Shown here: piece by piece, positions 1 to 8,159 of the stretch
Layout: every line of letters starts with the position of its first letter
How positions within the stretch are numbered: position 1 is the first letter of the stretch
Assembly: GCF_002222055.1 (NCBI RefSeq)
Contig: NZ_MUGS01000062.1
Coordinates: 107,224 to 171,223, forward strand
Direction of reading: 5' to 3'
DNA from: Flavobacterium araucananum
Lineage (GTDB): Bacteria; Bacteroidota; Bacteroidia; Flavobacteriales; Flavobacteriaceae
Length of the DNA: 64,000 bases
Made by a program: the position numbers and the translations under genes
Notes under the pieces: model-generated
Databases searched by the model: none
What the model saw: the letters and a program-made list of their open reading frames with translations, nothing else
What the model was told of the DNA's origin: nothing

Positions 1-250
1 TATTCATAAAAGAATCACTCGCAGCAGAAAATCCCATCAATGAAATAACGCCACATACGGATACATACAAAAAAGCCCCTAAAAGAAAAAATCCCAACCG
101 AACCAAAAGATTACTTTGTCTGGTAAAAGCCGGTAATTCTTTTTTAATCAAATCTTTTTGTTCTTTACTAATAAAACCTGCTGACTGTAAAGATTTTGCT
201 TCGTCTGCTAAAGTCAAATTGTCTAATAATTTTTTATCATGTACGATCAT
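1..250 (-). CDS. DUF2157-type membrane protein, N-terminal part only (runs off the window)
   Basis: Only the first 83 codons are visible; the gene continues beyond position 1. It opens with a soluble helical segment (LTLADEAKSLQSAGFISKEQ), followed by a hydrophobic segment (GFFLLGAFLYVSVCGVI) that looks like the first membrane helix. The same soluble-then-membrane layout occurs in the next gene upstream, so the two are probably tandem relatives. Its ATG (248-250) overlaps that gene's TGA (247-249) by ATGA, which implies translational coupling. Function is unknown. The DUF2157 label rests on overall layout and is moderately sure. Confidence 0.7.
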   Translation of the reverse strand, partial: MIVHDKKLLDNLTLADEAKSLQSAGFISKEQKDLIKKELPAFTRQSNLLVRLGFFLLGAFLYVSVCGVISLMGFSAASDSFMN

Positions 251-1248
251 GCTGCGATTTCTTTATTGAAGTTTTTAATTAGTTTGATAAACAGTACTAT
301 TGAGCCTATAAAATATGCCGGAAGCAACAAAATAAACAGTTCCCAAACATCTGAAAAATTTACATTCTCGAAGATTTTAAACAAGAATATATTGAAGCCA
401 ATGTAGCCGTAGATAATCGTAAAAACATACAACGACATTGCTTTTACTTCGTGGCTAATTTTATAAAAATAAAAGGATGAAGCTCCTAAAACAATCACAA
501 AAAGAAACCAGATCGCATCATCATAATGATCTATCATACTGCTTATTGCTGCAATACTTATAATGTGCAACGCAAATGTTAGATAGATAACATTAAAATG
601 TGTTTTGAGCTGATTTTTTGTGCTGTAAATTGTCCATAAAATTAGTAAGCCTCCCAAAGCTATTGCTGAATAACTCAAAGTCTGATCTTCGTAAAAATTA
701 CTGTTATTTAATAAATCCTGGGGTGTTACCGAAAGGCCAACGTATGCTGCCAAACCGGTTATTGCAATGGTCAGAACACTTTTATTATCAAAATAATAAG
801 CACAAAAGAAACTCACAAGGGTTGGTATTAATGTTGCTAATCCATAATGGGTTCCGAATGGTTTGTACTGAAATTGAAGATATCCTATAAAAATACAGGT
901 AAGTATATTGCCTGCTAAAACGAGATATTCTAATACCGGATTTTCGAATGTAGTTTCTTGTTTTTGAAATCCTTTCGAATTTTTAAAACAATAATAAAAG
1001 CAAACTCCTATCACAACCAGCAATAGGGACAAAATTGCAATGTGGCCTATTGTATCAATATTGTTGTAAATTAAAATCCCGATTCCTGAAGTAAACGATA
1101 AAACAGACAAATAGAGAAACAACTTTAACTCTGCATTTAGCGAGAAAATATTCAAATTGCGATAGGTAGCAACTTCCTGATATTGATTTTCTGTAATTAG
1201 ATTTCTCTCCAGAAGTGCCTTAGTGGCTTGGTCGTCGAACTTATTCAT
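247..1248 (-). CDS. DUF2157-like polytopic membrane protein, 333 aa
   Basis: This is an integral membrane protein of unknown function. Residues 1-40 are soluble and helical (DDQATKALLERNLITENQYQ), a segment typical of DUF2157 proteins. About eight to ten hydrophobic helices follow from residue 42 to 325. No catalytic motif or binding site is apparent. It is the first gene of a minus-strand pair that overlaps the partial gene downstream by 4 bases. A TATTTTTG box 26-33 bases upstream of its ATG suggests its own promoter. Family assignment is by hydropathy layout and the N-terminal segment, so treat it as probable. Confidence 0.75.
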   Translation of the reverse strand: MNKFDDQATKALLERNLITENQYQEVATYRNLNIFSLNAELKLFLYLSVLSFTSGIGILIYNNIDTIGHIAILSLLLVVIGVCFYYCFKNSKGFQKQETTFENPVLEYLVLAGNILTCIFIGYLQFQYKPFGTHYGLATLIPTLVSFFCAYYFDNKSVLTIAITGLAAYVGLSVTPQDLLNNSNFYEDQTLSYSAIALGGLLILWTIYSTKNQLKTHFNVIYLTFALHIISIAAISSMIDHYDDAIWFLFVIVLGASSFYFYKISHEVKAMSLYVFTIIYGYIGFNIFLFKIFENVNFSDVWELFILLLPAYFIGSIVLFIKLIKNFNKEIAA

Positions 1249-1273
1249 ATTTTATTTTTATAAACATACAAAT

Positions 1274-1281
1274 CAAAAATA
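1274..1281 (-). promoter_or_regulatory. Promoter -7 box for the DUF2157 pair
   Basis: On the minus strand this reads TATTTTTG, matching the Bacteroidota TAnnTTTG element. A TTG lies about 16 bases further upstream. The start codon of the 333-aa gene is 26 bases downstream. Confidence 0.5.
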
Positions 1282-1463
1282 GTCTTTTTTTTGTCATCAA
1301 TAATTTTAATTTGTAAATAAAAACTTTCCTGAACTGACCTAAGAAAAAGTTTTATTACCTATTAATTTTATAAGTAATATCTGTTAAATTTTAAAAATCT
1401 TTTATAAAAAGAGCAAAAATTTATTAAAAATATTTAGAATTAAATTTTATTAATTACATTCGA

Positions 1464-1475
1464 GTAATCGATTAC
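1464..1475. promoter_or_regulatory. Perfect 12-bp palindrome, candidate operator of the pectate lyase gene
   Basis: GTAATCGATTAC is a perfect palindrome 48 bases before the pectate lyase ATG. The rest of the gap 1249-1522 is A/T-rich and featureless apart from the divergent promoter. A central CG with TAATC/GATTA half-sites resembles operators of LacI-family sugar regulators. That comparison is inference; no regulator gene is present in this window. Confidence 0.45.
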
Positions 1476-1522
1476 ATTAACCCTTAAATCACTCCTATTA
1501 ACCTAAATTAATTTTCTTAAAA

Positions 1523-2836
1523 ATGAAAAGAAATCTGTTTCTTCTACTCTTTTTTCTAAGTTTATCTACTCTTTCTTCGCAAAATTATTATATGACCACA
1601 CCTGAAGGGTTTGGCGCTGCTGCTACGGGTGGCGGTAATACAACTCCGGTAACAGTTTCTACTTATGCTGATCTGACAGCAAGGCTAAAATTAGCTTCTG
1701 CTCAGGTAATCCTGATCTCGGGAGCTATAAATTGTAGCTACACCAGTTTATTGGTCAATGACAAAACGATTATTGGATTGCCCGGAGCAAGACTAATAAA
1801 TACGGATCAAACTGCTACCGGATCCGGGATTCTTAATTTAAAACCCGGTTCTAATAATATCATTATCAGAAACCTGATTTTTGAAGGTCCCGGTGCTTAT
1901 GATGTCGATGGGCATGATAATTTTACATCCGAAGCTACGAATATTTGGGTAGATCATTGTGAATTTCAGGATGGGATGGATGGTAACTTTGACAATAAAG
2001 GTTCTGCAGATAATGTTACTATTTCATGGTGTAAATTCACGTATTTAAAAGCTCCCAAAGCCGGAGGTTCCGGGGGTGCTGATGATCATAGATTTTCGGA
2101 TTTGGTAGGTTCTTCGAAAACTGATTTTCCTGCTGACGGTCATTACAGTATAACTTTTAAAAACTGTTATTGGGCCGAAGGTTGCAGGGAACGTATGCCA
2201 CGTGCCAGAAATGCAGAACTTCACATTCTTAATTGTTACTATAACACAACTGTATCAGGCTCATTGGCAGTTGGTTTAGGAGGAGGCAATAACAATACTA
2301 CTTGTTATGTCGAGGGTACTGATTTTGCTAAAATTGGCACCGTTTTCAAAGATTATATCAGTACGGATGGAGGAAAAGTTGGCGCTACTTTTTTTAGCTG
2401 CCTTAAAGCTCCTGAAGGTTATGGAGATCCGGTTACCAAACCGTCTTATTTATATACTAGTTTTGCTGTTGCAGATGTTGCAAATTATGTAGCCAATACT
2501 TCATGCGGTGCAGGTGCAACACTTCAGGTTACTGCAGATGGTAAATTAAGCTCAGCTTGTACTACTTTAGAGATTAATGACAAAACGGTCGATTTAGATC
2601 TTAAATATTACCCAACTATTATAGATAGTATCCTGAATATCAAGTTTTCGAACAGTGAAAACGGTACTGCTTTTATAAGTGTGTTTTCGTCGAATGGTTC
2701 TAAAGTTTACTCGAGTAAAAACAGTATATCCGACGAAAATTTAGAATTGAATGTCGGAAATCTTGCCCGAGGAACTTATATCTGTAAAATTCAAATTGAA
2801 AACAGAGTAAAAACATTTAAGGTTATAAAAAACTAA
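1523..2836 (+). CDS. Secreted pectate lyase family 1 protein with T9SS sorting tail
   Basis: Cleaves polygalacturonate by beta-elimination, outside the cell. Residues 1-19 form a signal peptide ending before Gln20. The parallel beta-helix covers about residues 40-330. It shows the PL1 landmarks: acidic calcium-site residues around DVDGHD (127-132), the WVDHC motif (142-146), and the catalytic RxPxxR signature at Arg224-Pro226-Arg229. The last 75 residues (ILNIKFS... to ...KTFKVIKN) form a type A T9SS sorting domain, so the enzyme should be exported by the gliding-type secretion system. It stands alone, between a palindromic operator-like site and a terminator. Substrate choice within PL1 (pectate or pectin) cannot be read with certainty. 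Confidence 0.93.
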   Translation: MKRNLFLLLFFLSLSTLSSQNYYMTTPEGFGAAATGGGNTTPVTVSTYADLTARLKLASAQVILISGAINCSYTSLLVNDKTIIGLPGARLINTDQTATGSGILNLKPGSNNIIIRNLIFEGPGAYDVDGHDNFTSEATNIWVDHCEFQDGMDGNFDNKGSADNVTISWCKFTYLKAPKAGGSGGADDHRFSDLVGSSKTDFPADGHYSITFKNCYWAEGCRERMPRARNAELHILNCYYNTTVSGSLAVGLGGGNNNTTCYVEGTDFAKIGTVFKDYISTDGGKVGATFFSCLKAPEGYGDPVTKPSYLYTSFAVADVANYVANTSCGAGATLQVTADGKLSSACTTLEINDKTVDLDLKYYPTIIDSILNIKFSNSENGTAFISVFSSNGSKVYSSKNSISDENLELNVGNLARGTYICKIQIENRVKTFKVIKN

Positions 2837-2845
2837 AATTGAAAT

Positions 2846-2884
2846 AAAAAACCGATTTGCATGAAATACAAATCGGTTTTTTTT
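2846..2884. terminator. Rho-independent terminator between pectate lyase and argH (both directions)
   Basis: A 14-bp perfect stem (2846-2859 with 2869-2882; core ACCGATTTG/CAAATCGGT) has a 9-base loop and A/T runs on both sides. It can therefore end the pectate lyase message and the convergent arginine operon. Confidence 0.85.
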
Positions 2885-2900
2885 ATGGAAATAAACTTTA

Positions 2901-4181
2901 TTAATAAGCCGCTTTCATTTTATCTTTAATAGCATCCAGACATAAATTATTGATACTGCCTTCATGGGTATGTTTTGTTTCTTTTGGCGATTGATAGGTT
3001 CCGGCTTCCAATTGTTCTGCAACTGCTTTGTAGGCATCTCTAAACGGCATTCCGGCAACAACCATTTCGTTTAACGTATCTACTGTAAACAAGTAATCGT
3101 ATTTTTTATCTTTCAGTATATTGTCTTTTACCGTAATATCTTTTACAGAGAAAATAGCGATATCTAAACACGCTTTTAAGTTTTGTAGTGCAGGAAACAA
3201 ACCTTCTTTTAAAAGCTGTAAATCTCTGTGGTAACCACTTGGGAGATTATTTGTAATTAAAGTAATTTCGTACGGAAGTGCCTGAATCTTATTGCATTTT
3301 CCTCTGATTAATTCAAATACATCCGGATTTTTCTTGTGTGGCATTATACTTGAACCTGTTGTAAGATGTGCCGGTAAACCAATAAAATCAAAGTTTTGAC
3401 TCATATACAAACAAACATCCATTGCCAATTTTGATAAAGTTCCGGCAACACTTGCCATTGCAAATGCAACCGTTTTCTCTGCTTTTCCGCGGCTCATTTG
3501 TGCTGCAACGGCATTAAATTTTAAGGTTTCAAAACCTAATTCCTGAGTGGTAAATGTTCTGTTAATTGGGAACGAACTTCCGTAACCTGCCGCAGAACCT
3601 AACGGGTTTTGATCTACAATTTTTAACGCTGCATTCAGCATTGTAACATCATCAATAAAACTTTCGGCATAAGCAGAAAACCACATCCCGAATGACGATG
3701 GCATGGCAATTTGCAAATGTGTATATCCTGGTAATAAAACATTTTGGTGTTTTTCTGCCGATTCCATCAACAAGTCAAACAATGTTTTTACTTGTTCTTT
3801 TAAGGCTTTCAATTCGTCTTTTAGATACAAATGAACGTCTACTAAAACCTGATCGTTACGAGAACGTGCAGTATGGATTTTCTTTCCGGCATCGCCTAGT
3901 TTTACGGTTAGTAAATATTCTATTTTAGAATGTACGTCTTCAAAACTGTCTTCGATTACAAAGTTTCCTTTTGCAACATCTGCAATAATTTCGTTTAAGG
4001 CATCAACCAGAGAAGTTGTTTCTTCCTGCGTTAACAACCCAATTTGACCAAGCATTTTGGCATGTGCAATAGAACCTAATGCATCGTATTTTGCAAGAAC
4101 CAAATCTAGTTCACGATCGTTTCCTACTGTGAAATGTTCGATTTGTTTATCTGTTGGTATTCCTTTTTCCCAAAGTTTCAT
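2901..4181 (-). CDS. argH: Argininosuccinate lyase
   Basis: Last step of arginine synthesis: splits argininosuccinate into arginine and fumarate in the cytoplasm. The 426-residue protein belongs to the fumarase/aspartase superfamily. It shows HTARSRND (103-110), the general acid/base region around His155 (YTHLQ), and the superfamily signature GSSIMPHKKNP (276-286) containing the catalytic serine. It is slightly shorter than the roughly 460 residues of the E. coli enzyme. It is the last gene of the minus-strand arginine set and is followed directly by a strong terminator. The leader just before its ATG carries a run of TCTAA-type repeats. Confidence 0.97.
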   Translation of the reverse strand: MKLWEKGIPTDKQIEHFTVGNDRELDLVLAKYDALGSIAHAKMLGQIGLLTQEETTSLVDALNEIIADVAKGNFVIEDSFEDVHSKIEYLLTVKLGDAGKKIHTARSRNDQVLVDVHLYLKDELKALKEQVKTLFDLLMESAEKHQNVLLPGYTHLQIAMPSSFGMWFSAYAESFIDDVTMLNAALKIVDQNPLGSAAGYGSSFPINRTFTTQELGFETLKFNAVAAQMSRGKAEKTVAFAMASVAGTLSKLAMDVCLYMSQNFDFIGLPAHLTTGSSIMPHKKNPDVFELIRGKCNKIQALPYEITLITNNLPSGYHRDLQLLKEGLFPALQNLKACLDIAIFSVKDITVKDNILKDKKYDYLFTVDTLNEMVVAGMPFRDAYKAVAEQLEAGTYQSPKETKHTHEGSINNLCLDAIKDKMKAAY

Positions 4182-4195
4182 AACTTAGATTGTTA

Positions 4196-4246
4196 GACTT
4201 TTTAGATCGTTAGATTTTTAGACTGCTTAGATTTTTAGATTTCTTT
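4196..4246 (-). repeat. Short tandem TTAGA/TCTAA repeats in the argH leader
   Basis: About seven degenerate copies of TTTTTAGA / TCTAAAAA lie within 50 bases directly upstream of the argH ATG. This is low-complexity repeat DNA of the sort seen in many Flavobacterium gaps. I see no stem of note. Confidence 0.6.
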
Positions 4247-4303
4247 CTTTGCTGTTTATTTTCTAATTTATTCTAATGTTGTCGTTTATACTGTTGGTGT
4301 TTC

Positions 4304-4385
4304 TAGCCCCGATAGCAGTGGAAATCCTTTTATTTTTTTTCTTTAAAAAAATAAAAGATTGGAACGGATAGCGGGAAATAGCTCC
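4304..4385. repeat. Hairpin-forming structured intergenic element between argE and argH
   Basis: A perfect 13-bp stem (4327-4339 with 4345-4357; CTTTTATTTTTTT with its complement) closes a 5-base loop. Beyond it are mirrored elements: CGATAGC...GGAA on the left and GGAAC...GGATAGC on the right. An outer CCCG (4308-4311) pairs with CGGG (4372-4375). The conserved-looking purine-rich internal loop suggests a folded RNA or DNA element rather than a simple terminator. From memory, similar TAGCCCCGATAG...GGATAGCGGG elements are common in Flavobacterium gaps. Confidence 0.6.
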
Positions 4386-4394
4386 TAATTAATA

Positions 4395-5465
4395 TTATAA
4401 TTTAAAGAAATCGGTTAGTATTTTGATATACAAGTCGACTCCTTCGACGATTTCGTTGATGAAAATAAATTCGTCTGCTGAGTGTGAACGCAAGGTTTCG
4501 CCTGGTCCTAGTTTTAGAGACTGGCAGCTTAAAACAGATTGATCTGAGAGGGTTGGCGAGCCATACGTTGTTCGTCCTAAAGCGATTCCGGCTTGTACCA
4601 AACCATGCTCAACCGGAATAGACGACGCATTTAAATGCATCGATCTTGGCGTTACTTCGGCATTTACGTTTGCTTTTACGACTTCCAGGATTTCGGTATT
4701 CGAATAACAATCTGTTACGCGAATATCAACCACCAAATCACATTCTGATGGGACCACATTATGCTGTTTTCCTGCGCTGATTTGCGTTACGGTCATTTTT
4801 ACAGGACCTAGAACATCAGATATTTTGTCGAATTTATAGTTTTTAAACCATTCCATTACGGGAATTGATTTATAAAGCGAGTTATCATCATTTTGATGTG
4901 CGGCGTGACTTGCGGTTCCTTTTACTTTTACATCCAGAACCAACAAACCTTTCTCAGCTACAGCCAGTTGCATTAAAGTTGGTTCGCCAACAATCGCACA
5001 ATCCAACTCTGGTAAATGCTTTAAAACACTGTTTAAACCGTTTTTCCCGCTGCTTTCTTCTTCTGCCGATCCCACAATTACAATATTATGAGACAAGTTT
5101 TCATTGGCATAAAAGTGGACAAAAGTCGCTAATAAGGAAACGAGACATCCACCGGCATCATTGCTTCCTAGTCCGAATAATTTACCGTCTTTTTCGATTG
5201 CTTTAAAAGGATCGTTGGTATATGCCTGATTGGGCTTTACGGTATCGTGGTGTGAATTTAGTAAAAGTGTAGGTTTATTTTCGTCGAAATATTTGTTGAA
5301 AGCCCACACATTATTATTTTCTCTTTTAAAAGGAATTTCGTTTTGATTGAACCAATTTTCTATTAAAAGTGCTGTCTGATCTTCTTCACTTGAAAATGAA
5401 GGGGTTTCAATTAAATTTTTTAATAGTGATATGGCTTCTTGGGTAAGCGTTTCTATATTTTTCAT
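4395..5465 (-). CDS. argE: M20-family deacylase, ArgE-type (N-acyl-citrulline/ornithine deacylase)
   Basis: A cytoplasmic zinc amidohydrolase of 356 residues. Metal and catalytic motifs are visible in order: NSHHDTVKP near residue 70, GSNDAGG near 100, SAEEESSG near 132, and GEPT near 159. A dimerisation lid with GTASHAAH follows near 185. In operons with an ArgF'-type transcarbamylase the deacylase works after the carbamoyl transfer, releasing citrulline from N-acyl-citrulline; that role is inferred from the neighbour. It lies between argB and argH on the same strand. A second-family reading (DapE) is unlikely because no lysine genes are adjacent. Confidence 0.88.
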   Translation of the reverse strand: MKNIETLTQEAISLLKNLIETPSFSSEEDQTALLIENWFNQNEIPFKRENNNVWAFNKYFDENKPTLLLNSHHDTVKPNQAYTNDPFKAIEKDGKLFGLGSNDAGGCLVSLLATFVHFYANENLSHNIVIVGSAEEESSGKNGLNSVLKHLPELDCAIVGEPTLMQLAVAEKGLLVLDVKVKGTASHAAHQNDDNSLYKSIPVMEWFKNYKFDKISDVLGPVKMTVTQISAGKQHNVVPSECDLVVDIRVTDCYSNTEILEVVKANVNAEVTPRSMHLNASSIPVEHGLVQAGIALGRTTYGSPTLSDQSVLSCQSLKLGPGETLRSHSADEFIFINEIVEGVDLYIKILTDFFKL

Positions 5466-5475
5466 AGTTGTGTTC

Positions 5476-5511
5476 TTGCCACAAAGGCGCTAAGTCGCTA
5501 AGTTTTTTTTT
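5476..5511 (-). repeat. Leader repeat family A (copy upstream of argE)
   Basis: TTGCCACAAAGGCGCTAAG and the following CGCTAAG plus T-run start 10 bases before the argE ATG. The same sequence family occurs at the same distance before proB (8992-9026). In mRNA sense it begins with an A-run and ends in GGCAA just before the start codon. Confidence 0.6.
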
Positions 5512-5608
5512 AAGATTTTACTTTCTTAACTAAATAATATGCGACATTTTTAATTTGCGCAAATTTCTTAAATTAATATTTAAAAGTACTGCGCAGTTCT
5601 GTTTTTTT

Positions 5609-5743
5609 GCCACTAATTGCACTAATTTTCACAAATTATCTTTTTGTGAAAGATTTAAAATCAAAATAAACTTTTTTATGTACGTCTAAAATTATTTTCT
5701 CTTTAAACAGAAAAAATTAGTGTCAATTCGTGTAATTCGTGGC
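5609..5743. repeat. Imperfect inverted repeat of the GCCACGAATT family, argB-argE gap
   Basis: The left arm (5609-5638, starts GCCACTAATTGCACTAATTT) and right arm (5714-5743, ends GTAATTCGTGGC) are inverted relatives about 75 bases apart. The right arm ends 8 bases from the argB stop codon. Similar pairs occur at 23072-23174, 24951-24992 and 46355-46459. Confidence 0.6.
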
Positions 5744-5751
5744 TATATCTT

Positions 5752-6528
5752 TTATAACGTAATGGTGGTGTGCAGAACATCTGGATTTTGTAGCATTTTA
5801 TGATGCCCAATTTTGATTTTCTGAACGCCACGAGATAAACTATTAAAGCAATTGTCCAGTTTTGGAATCATTCCGGAATGGATTACTTTTTCTTCTTTTA
5901 GTTTATTATATAATGCCTCGTTGATTTCTGTTATTACAGATGAATCGTCTTCTGAATCTTGCAAAACTCCTTGTTTTTCGAAACAATATGTCAATGTAAC
6001 ATCAAAAACTTCCGACAATGCAATTGATAATTCGCTTGCAATTGTATCTGCATTTGTATTTAATAATTGTCCGTTTTTATCGTGTGTAATGGCGCAAAAA
6101 ACAGGAACAATTCCGGCTTCAAGCAACGTTTTTAGTAAACTTGTATTGACTTGTTTTACATCGCCAACAAACCCGTAATCGATCGTAGGATGATTTCGTT
6201 TTGTCGATTGAATTAAATTTCCGTCAGCGCCCGAAAAACCAATTGCATTATTATCCTTCGCTTGCAATTGCGCTACGATATGTTTGTTGATTTGTCCTGC
6301 ATAAATCATTACCACAACATCAAGCATTGGAGCATCGGTGATTCGACGTCCGTCAATCATCTGCGGAACCAAACCAATACTCTGCGCCATTTTTGTAGCC
6401 GATTTTCCACCACCGTGAACTAAAACTTTATAGCCTTCGATCTTAGAAAAATCGGTTAAGAATTGTTCTAATTCGGTTGGATTGTCGATTATATTTCCGC
6501 CAATTTTTATTAAGGTAACTTTTTTCAT
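5752..6528 (-). CDS. argB: N-acetyl/N-acyl-glutamate kinase
   Basis: Phosphorylates the gamma-carboxyl of N-acyl-glutamate, the second step of arginine synthesis. An amino-acid kinase fold is evident from LIKIGGN (6-12), HGGGKSATKMA near residue 40, and DGRRITD near 60. I place the start at the ATG whose codon is 6526-6528, giving 258 residues and putting the kinase lysine in its usual place. The in-frame upstream start at 6561 would add 11 unlikely residues that fall in a repeat. The substrate may be N-succinyl- rather than N-acetyl-glutamate if the pathway is succinylated, as argF' suggests. Neighbours are argF' upstream and argE downstream. Confidence 0.94.
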   Translation of the reverse strand: MKKVTLIKIGGNIIDNPTELEQFLTDFSKIEGYKVLVHGGGKSATKMAQSIGLVPQMIDGRRITDAPMLDVVVMIYAGQINKHIVAQLQAKDNNAIGFSGADGNLIQSTKRNHPTIDYGFVGDVKQVNTSLLKTLLEAGIVPVFCAITHDKNGQLLNTNADTIASELSIALSEVFDVTLTYCFEKQGVLQDSEDDSSVITEINEALYNKLKEEKVIHSGMIPKLDNCFNSLSRGVQKIKIGHHKMLQNPDVLHTTITL

Positions 6529-6534
6529 GAGGTT

Positions 6535-6598
6535 CAAAGGTTCAGAGGAACAAAGGGACACAGTTTAGATTCAGTAGGTAAAAACCTCTGAACCTTTG
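6535..6598. repeat. Inverted repeat in the argF'-argB gap
   Basis: CAAAGGTTCAGAGG (6535-6548) and CCTCTGAACCTTTG (6585-6598) are perfect 14-bp arms. Looser similarity extends outward to 6531 and 6618. The element begins just upstream of the chosen argB start codon. Confidence 0.65.
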
Positions 6599-6623
6599 CA
6601 ACTTTGTGCCTTTGTACCTTTAT

Positions 6624-7571
6624 TTACATTTTCTTCAAAATCTTTTGTAAAACTAACTGTGCTGAGTAGGTTCTGTTATTCGCTTGCTGAATTACAATTG
6701 AATTTGCGCTGTCCAGAACTTCATCGCTTACAATCACGTTACGACGAACGGGAAGACAATGCATGAATTTTCCGTTATTGGTCAATGCCATTTTTTCGGC
6801 GGTAACCGTCCAGTTTGGGTCTATATTGGTTACTTGTCCGTAATCGTTGAAGTTACTCCAGTTTTTCACGTAAACAAAATCGGCGTTTTCGAAAGCTTTA
6901 TCCTGATCGTATTCGATTTTGCAGTCTTTTGTGATGTCCGGACTCAATTCGTAACCTTCCGGATGTGTGATTACAAAATCCATATCTTTTTGCATTTGCA
7001 TCATTTCTACAAATGAATTTGCAACGGCTTGTGGCAAAGCTTTTGGATGTGGCGCCCACGAAAGCACTACCTTTGGTTTGTGTTTCGTTTTGTATTCTTG
7101 CATCGTAATGGCGTCTGCCAAAGACTGCATCGGGTGACGAACGGCACTTTCCATATTAACAATTGGCACTGTTGCATATTTTAGAAATCCTGAAATAACG
7201 GTCTCTGTATAATCTTTTTCTTTATCTACCAAACCTGCAAAGGCACGAATAGCGATAATATCACAATATTGAGACACTACTTCGGCAGCTTCTTTAATAT
7301 GTTCTGAAGCTCCTGAATTCATAATGGCTCCATCTTCGAACTCTAATGTCCATCCTTCGTTGGTAAAGTTCATTACCATAACGTTCATCCCTAAATTTAT
7401 TGCCGCTTTTTGAGTACTCAAACGCGTTCTTAAACTTGGGTTAAAGAATAACATTCCTAAGGTTTTATTTTTTCCTAAGGCTTGATTTTTAAGTGGGTTC
7501 TTTTTGATTTTTAACGCACTTTTTACCCATTTTGATAATGAGTCGATATCTTTTATTGAAATATAATTCAT
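6624..7571 (-). CDS. argF': ArgF'-family N-acylornithine carbamoyltransferase, predicted N-succinylornithine type
   Basis: Transfers a carbamoyl group to N-acyl-ornithine to give N-acyl-citrulline. The 315-residue protein has the carbamoyl-phosphate loop FFNPSLRTRLST (42-53), the HPMQSLAD region, and HCLPVRRN near residue 270. In this family the residue two before His91 (SGASEH, so Ser89) decides the acyl group. As I recall, it is Pro90 in the Bacteroides fragilis succinyl enzyme and Glu92 in the Xanthomonas acetyl enzyme, and changing Glu to Ser or Pro swaps specificity. Ser89 therefore favours N-succinylornithine; this is inference. The gene lies between the GxxExxY element and argB. Confidence 0.92.
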   Translation of the reverse strand: MNYISIKDIDSLSKWVKSALKIKKNPLKNQALGKNKTLGMLFFNPSLRTRLSTQKAAINLGMNVMVMNFTNEGWTLEFEDGAIMNSGASEHIKEAAEVVSQYCDIIAIRAFAGLVDKEKDYTETVISGFLKYATVPIVNMESAVRHPMQSLADAITMQEYKTKHKPKVVLSWAPHPKALPQAVANSFVEMMQMQKDMDFVITHPEGYELSPDITKDCKIEYDQDKAFENADFVYVKNWSNFNDYGQVTNIDPNWTVTAEKMALTNNGKFMHCLPVRRNVIVSDEVLDSANSIVIQQANNRTYSAQLVLQKILKKM

Positions 7572-7582
7572 GTCTTTTTCTT

Positions 7583-7611
7583 GTTTAATCGGTTAATCGT
7601 TAATTTGTTTA
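7583..7611 (-). repeat. Leader repeat family B (copy upstream of argF')
   Basis: Starting 11 bases before the argF' ATG, the plus strand reads GTTTAATCGGTTAATCG then TTAATTTGTTTA. Close relatives sit directly before proA (10386-10424) and argD (11613-11652). Confidence 0.6.
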
Positions 7612-7670
7612 CGTTGATTAACTAAATTAACTTTTATACTGTTTTTTTTCTTATTTAATTATCTAAAAAA

Positions 7671-7730
7671 TTTGACGCGGATTTAACTGATTCGCTATCG
7701 CGAAGACGCGGATTTACACGGATTTTTATA
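7671..7730 (+). repeat. Inverted repeat, left end of the GxxExxY unit
   Basis: It contains TTCGCTATCGCGAA, an inner hairpin, and GCGGATTTACACGGATTT. It overlaps the last codons of the GxxExxY gene. Agreement with the reverse complement of 8160-8219 is 52/60. Confidence 0.8.
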
Positions 7731-8115
7731 ATCTTAGTTTTCTACTATTTTCAAAAACCTTCCGTTTAAATTCTGGTTTTGTTCCAAAATTTAAAAGTAA
7801 ACCTACTTCGCAATTTGTTCCTTTTAAATAATTCAAAATTTGATTTTCAAATTCTACTATTATGCAATTAGCTGCTTTTAATTCTAATATTATTAAATCT
7901 TCTACAATTAAATCGGCATAATATTCTCCGACTTCGATTCCTTTATAATAAACTTTAATCTTGCTTTGTGCTTCAACTTTAAGGCCTTTGTATTTCAATT
8001 CTAAATACAAGGAATTTTGATAAACTTTTTCTAAAAACCCATACCCTAACTCATTATAAACCTCATAAAAAGTTTTAATAATAACATCCGTCAATTCCTC
8101 ATGTAATAATTTCAT
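7726..8115 (-). CDS. GxxExxY protein, PD-(D/E)XK nuclease-like
   Basis: A 129-residue protein carrying the family's name-giving motif in GYGFLEKVY (24-32, Gly-x-x-Glu-x-x-Tyr). A PD-(D/E)XK-like core is visible further on: ADLIVED, then ILELKA, giving Asp...Glu-x-Lys. Nuclease activity is predicted from this fold and is unproven. It has no arginine- or proline-related function that I can see. Its position inside the arginine operon is best explained by insertion, since matching 60-bp inverted repeats flank it. Its stop codon lies within the left repeat. It is on the operon's strand, so it would be co-transcribed without blocking argF'. Confidence 0.88.
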   Translation of the reverse strand: MKLLHEELTDVIIKTFYEVYNELGYGFLEKVYQNSLYLELKYKGLKVEAQSKIKVYYKGIEVGEYYADLIVEDLIILELKAANCIIVEFENQILNYLKGTNCEVGLLLNFGTKPEFKRKVFENSRKLRL

Positions 8116-8159
8116 TTTGCTAATTTTGAATGAAATATACTACATTAAGTTGAGTCAAA

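Noticed and set aside
618..890. 90-codon plus-strand frame opposite the DUF2157-like gene
   Set aside because: Entirely antisense to a convincing membrane protein gene and without a promoter.
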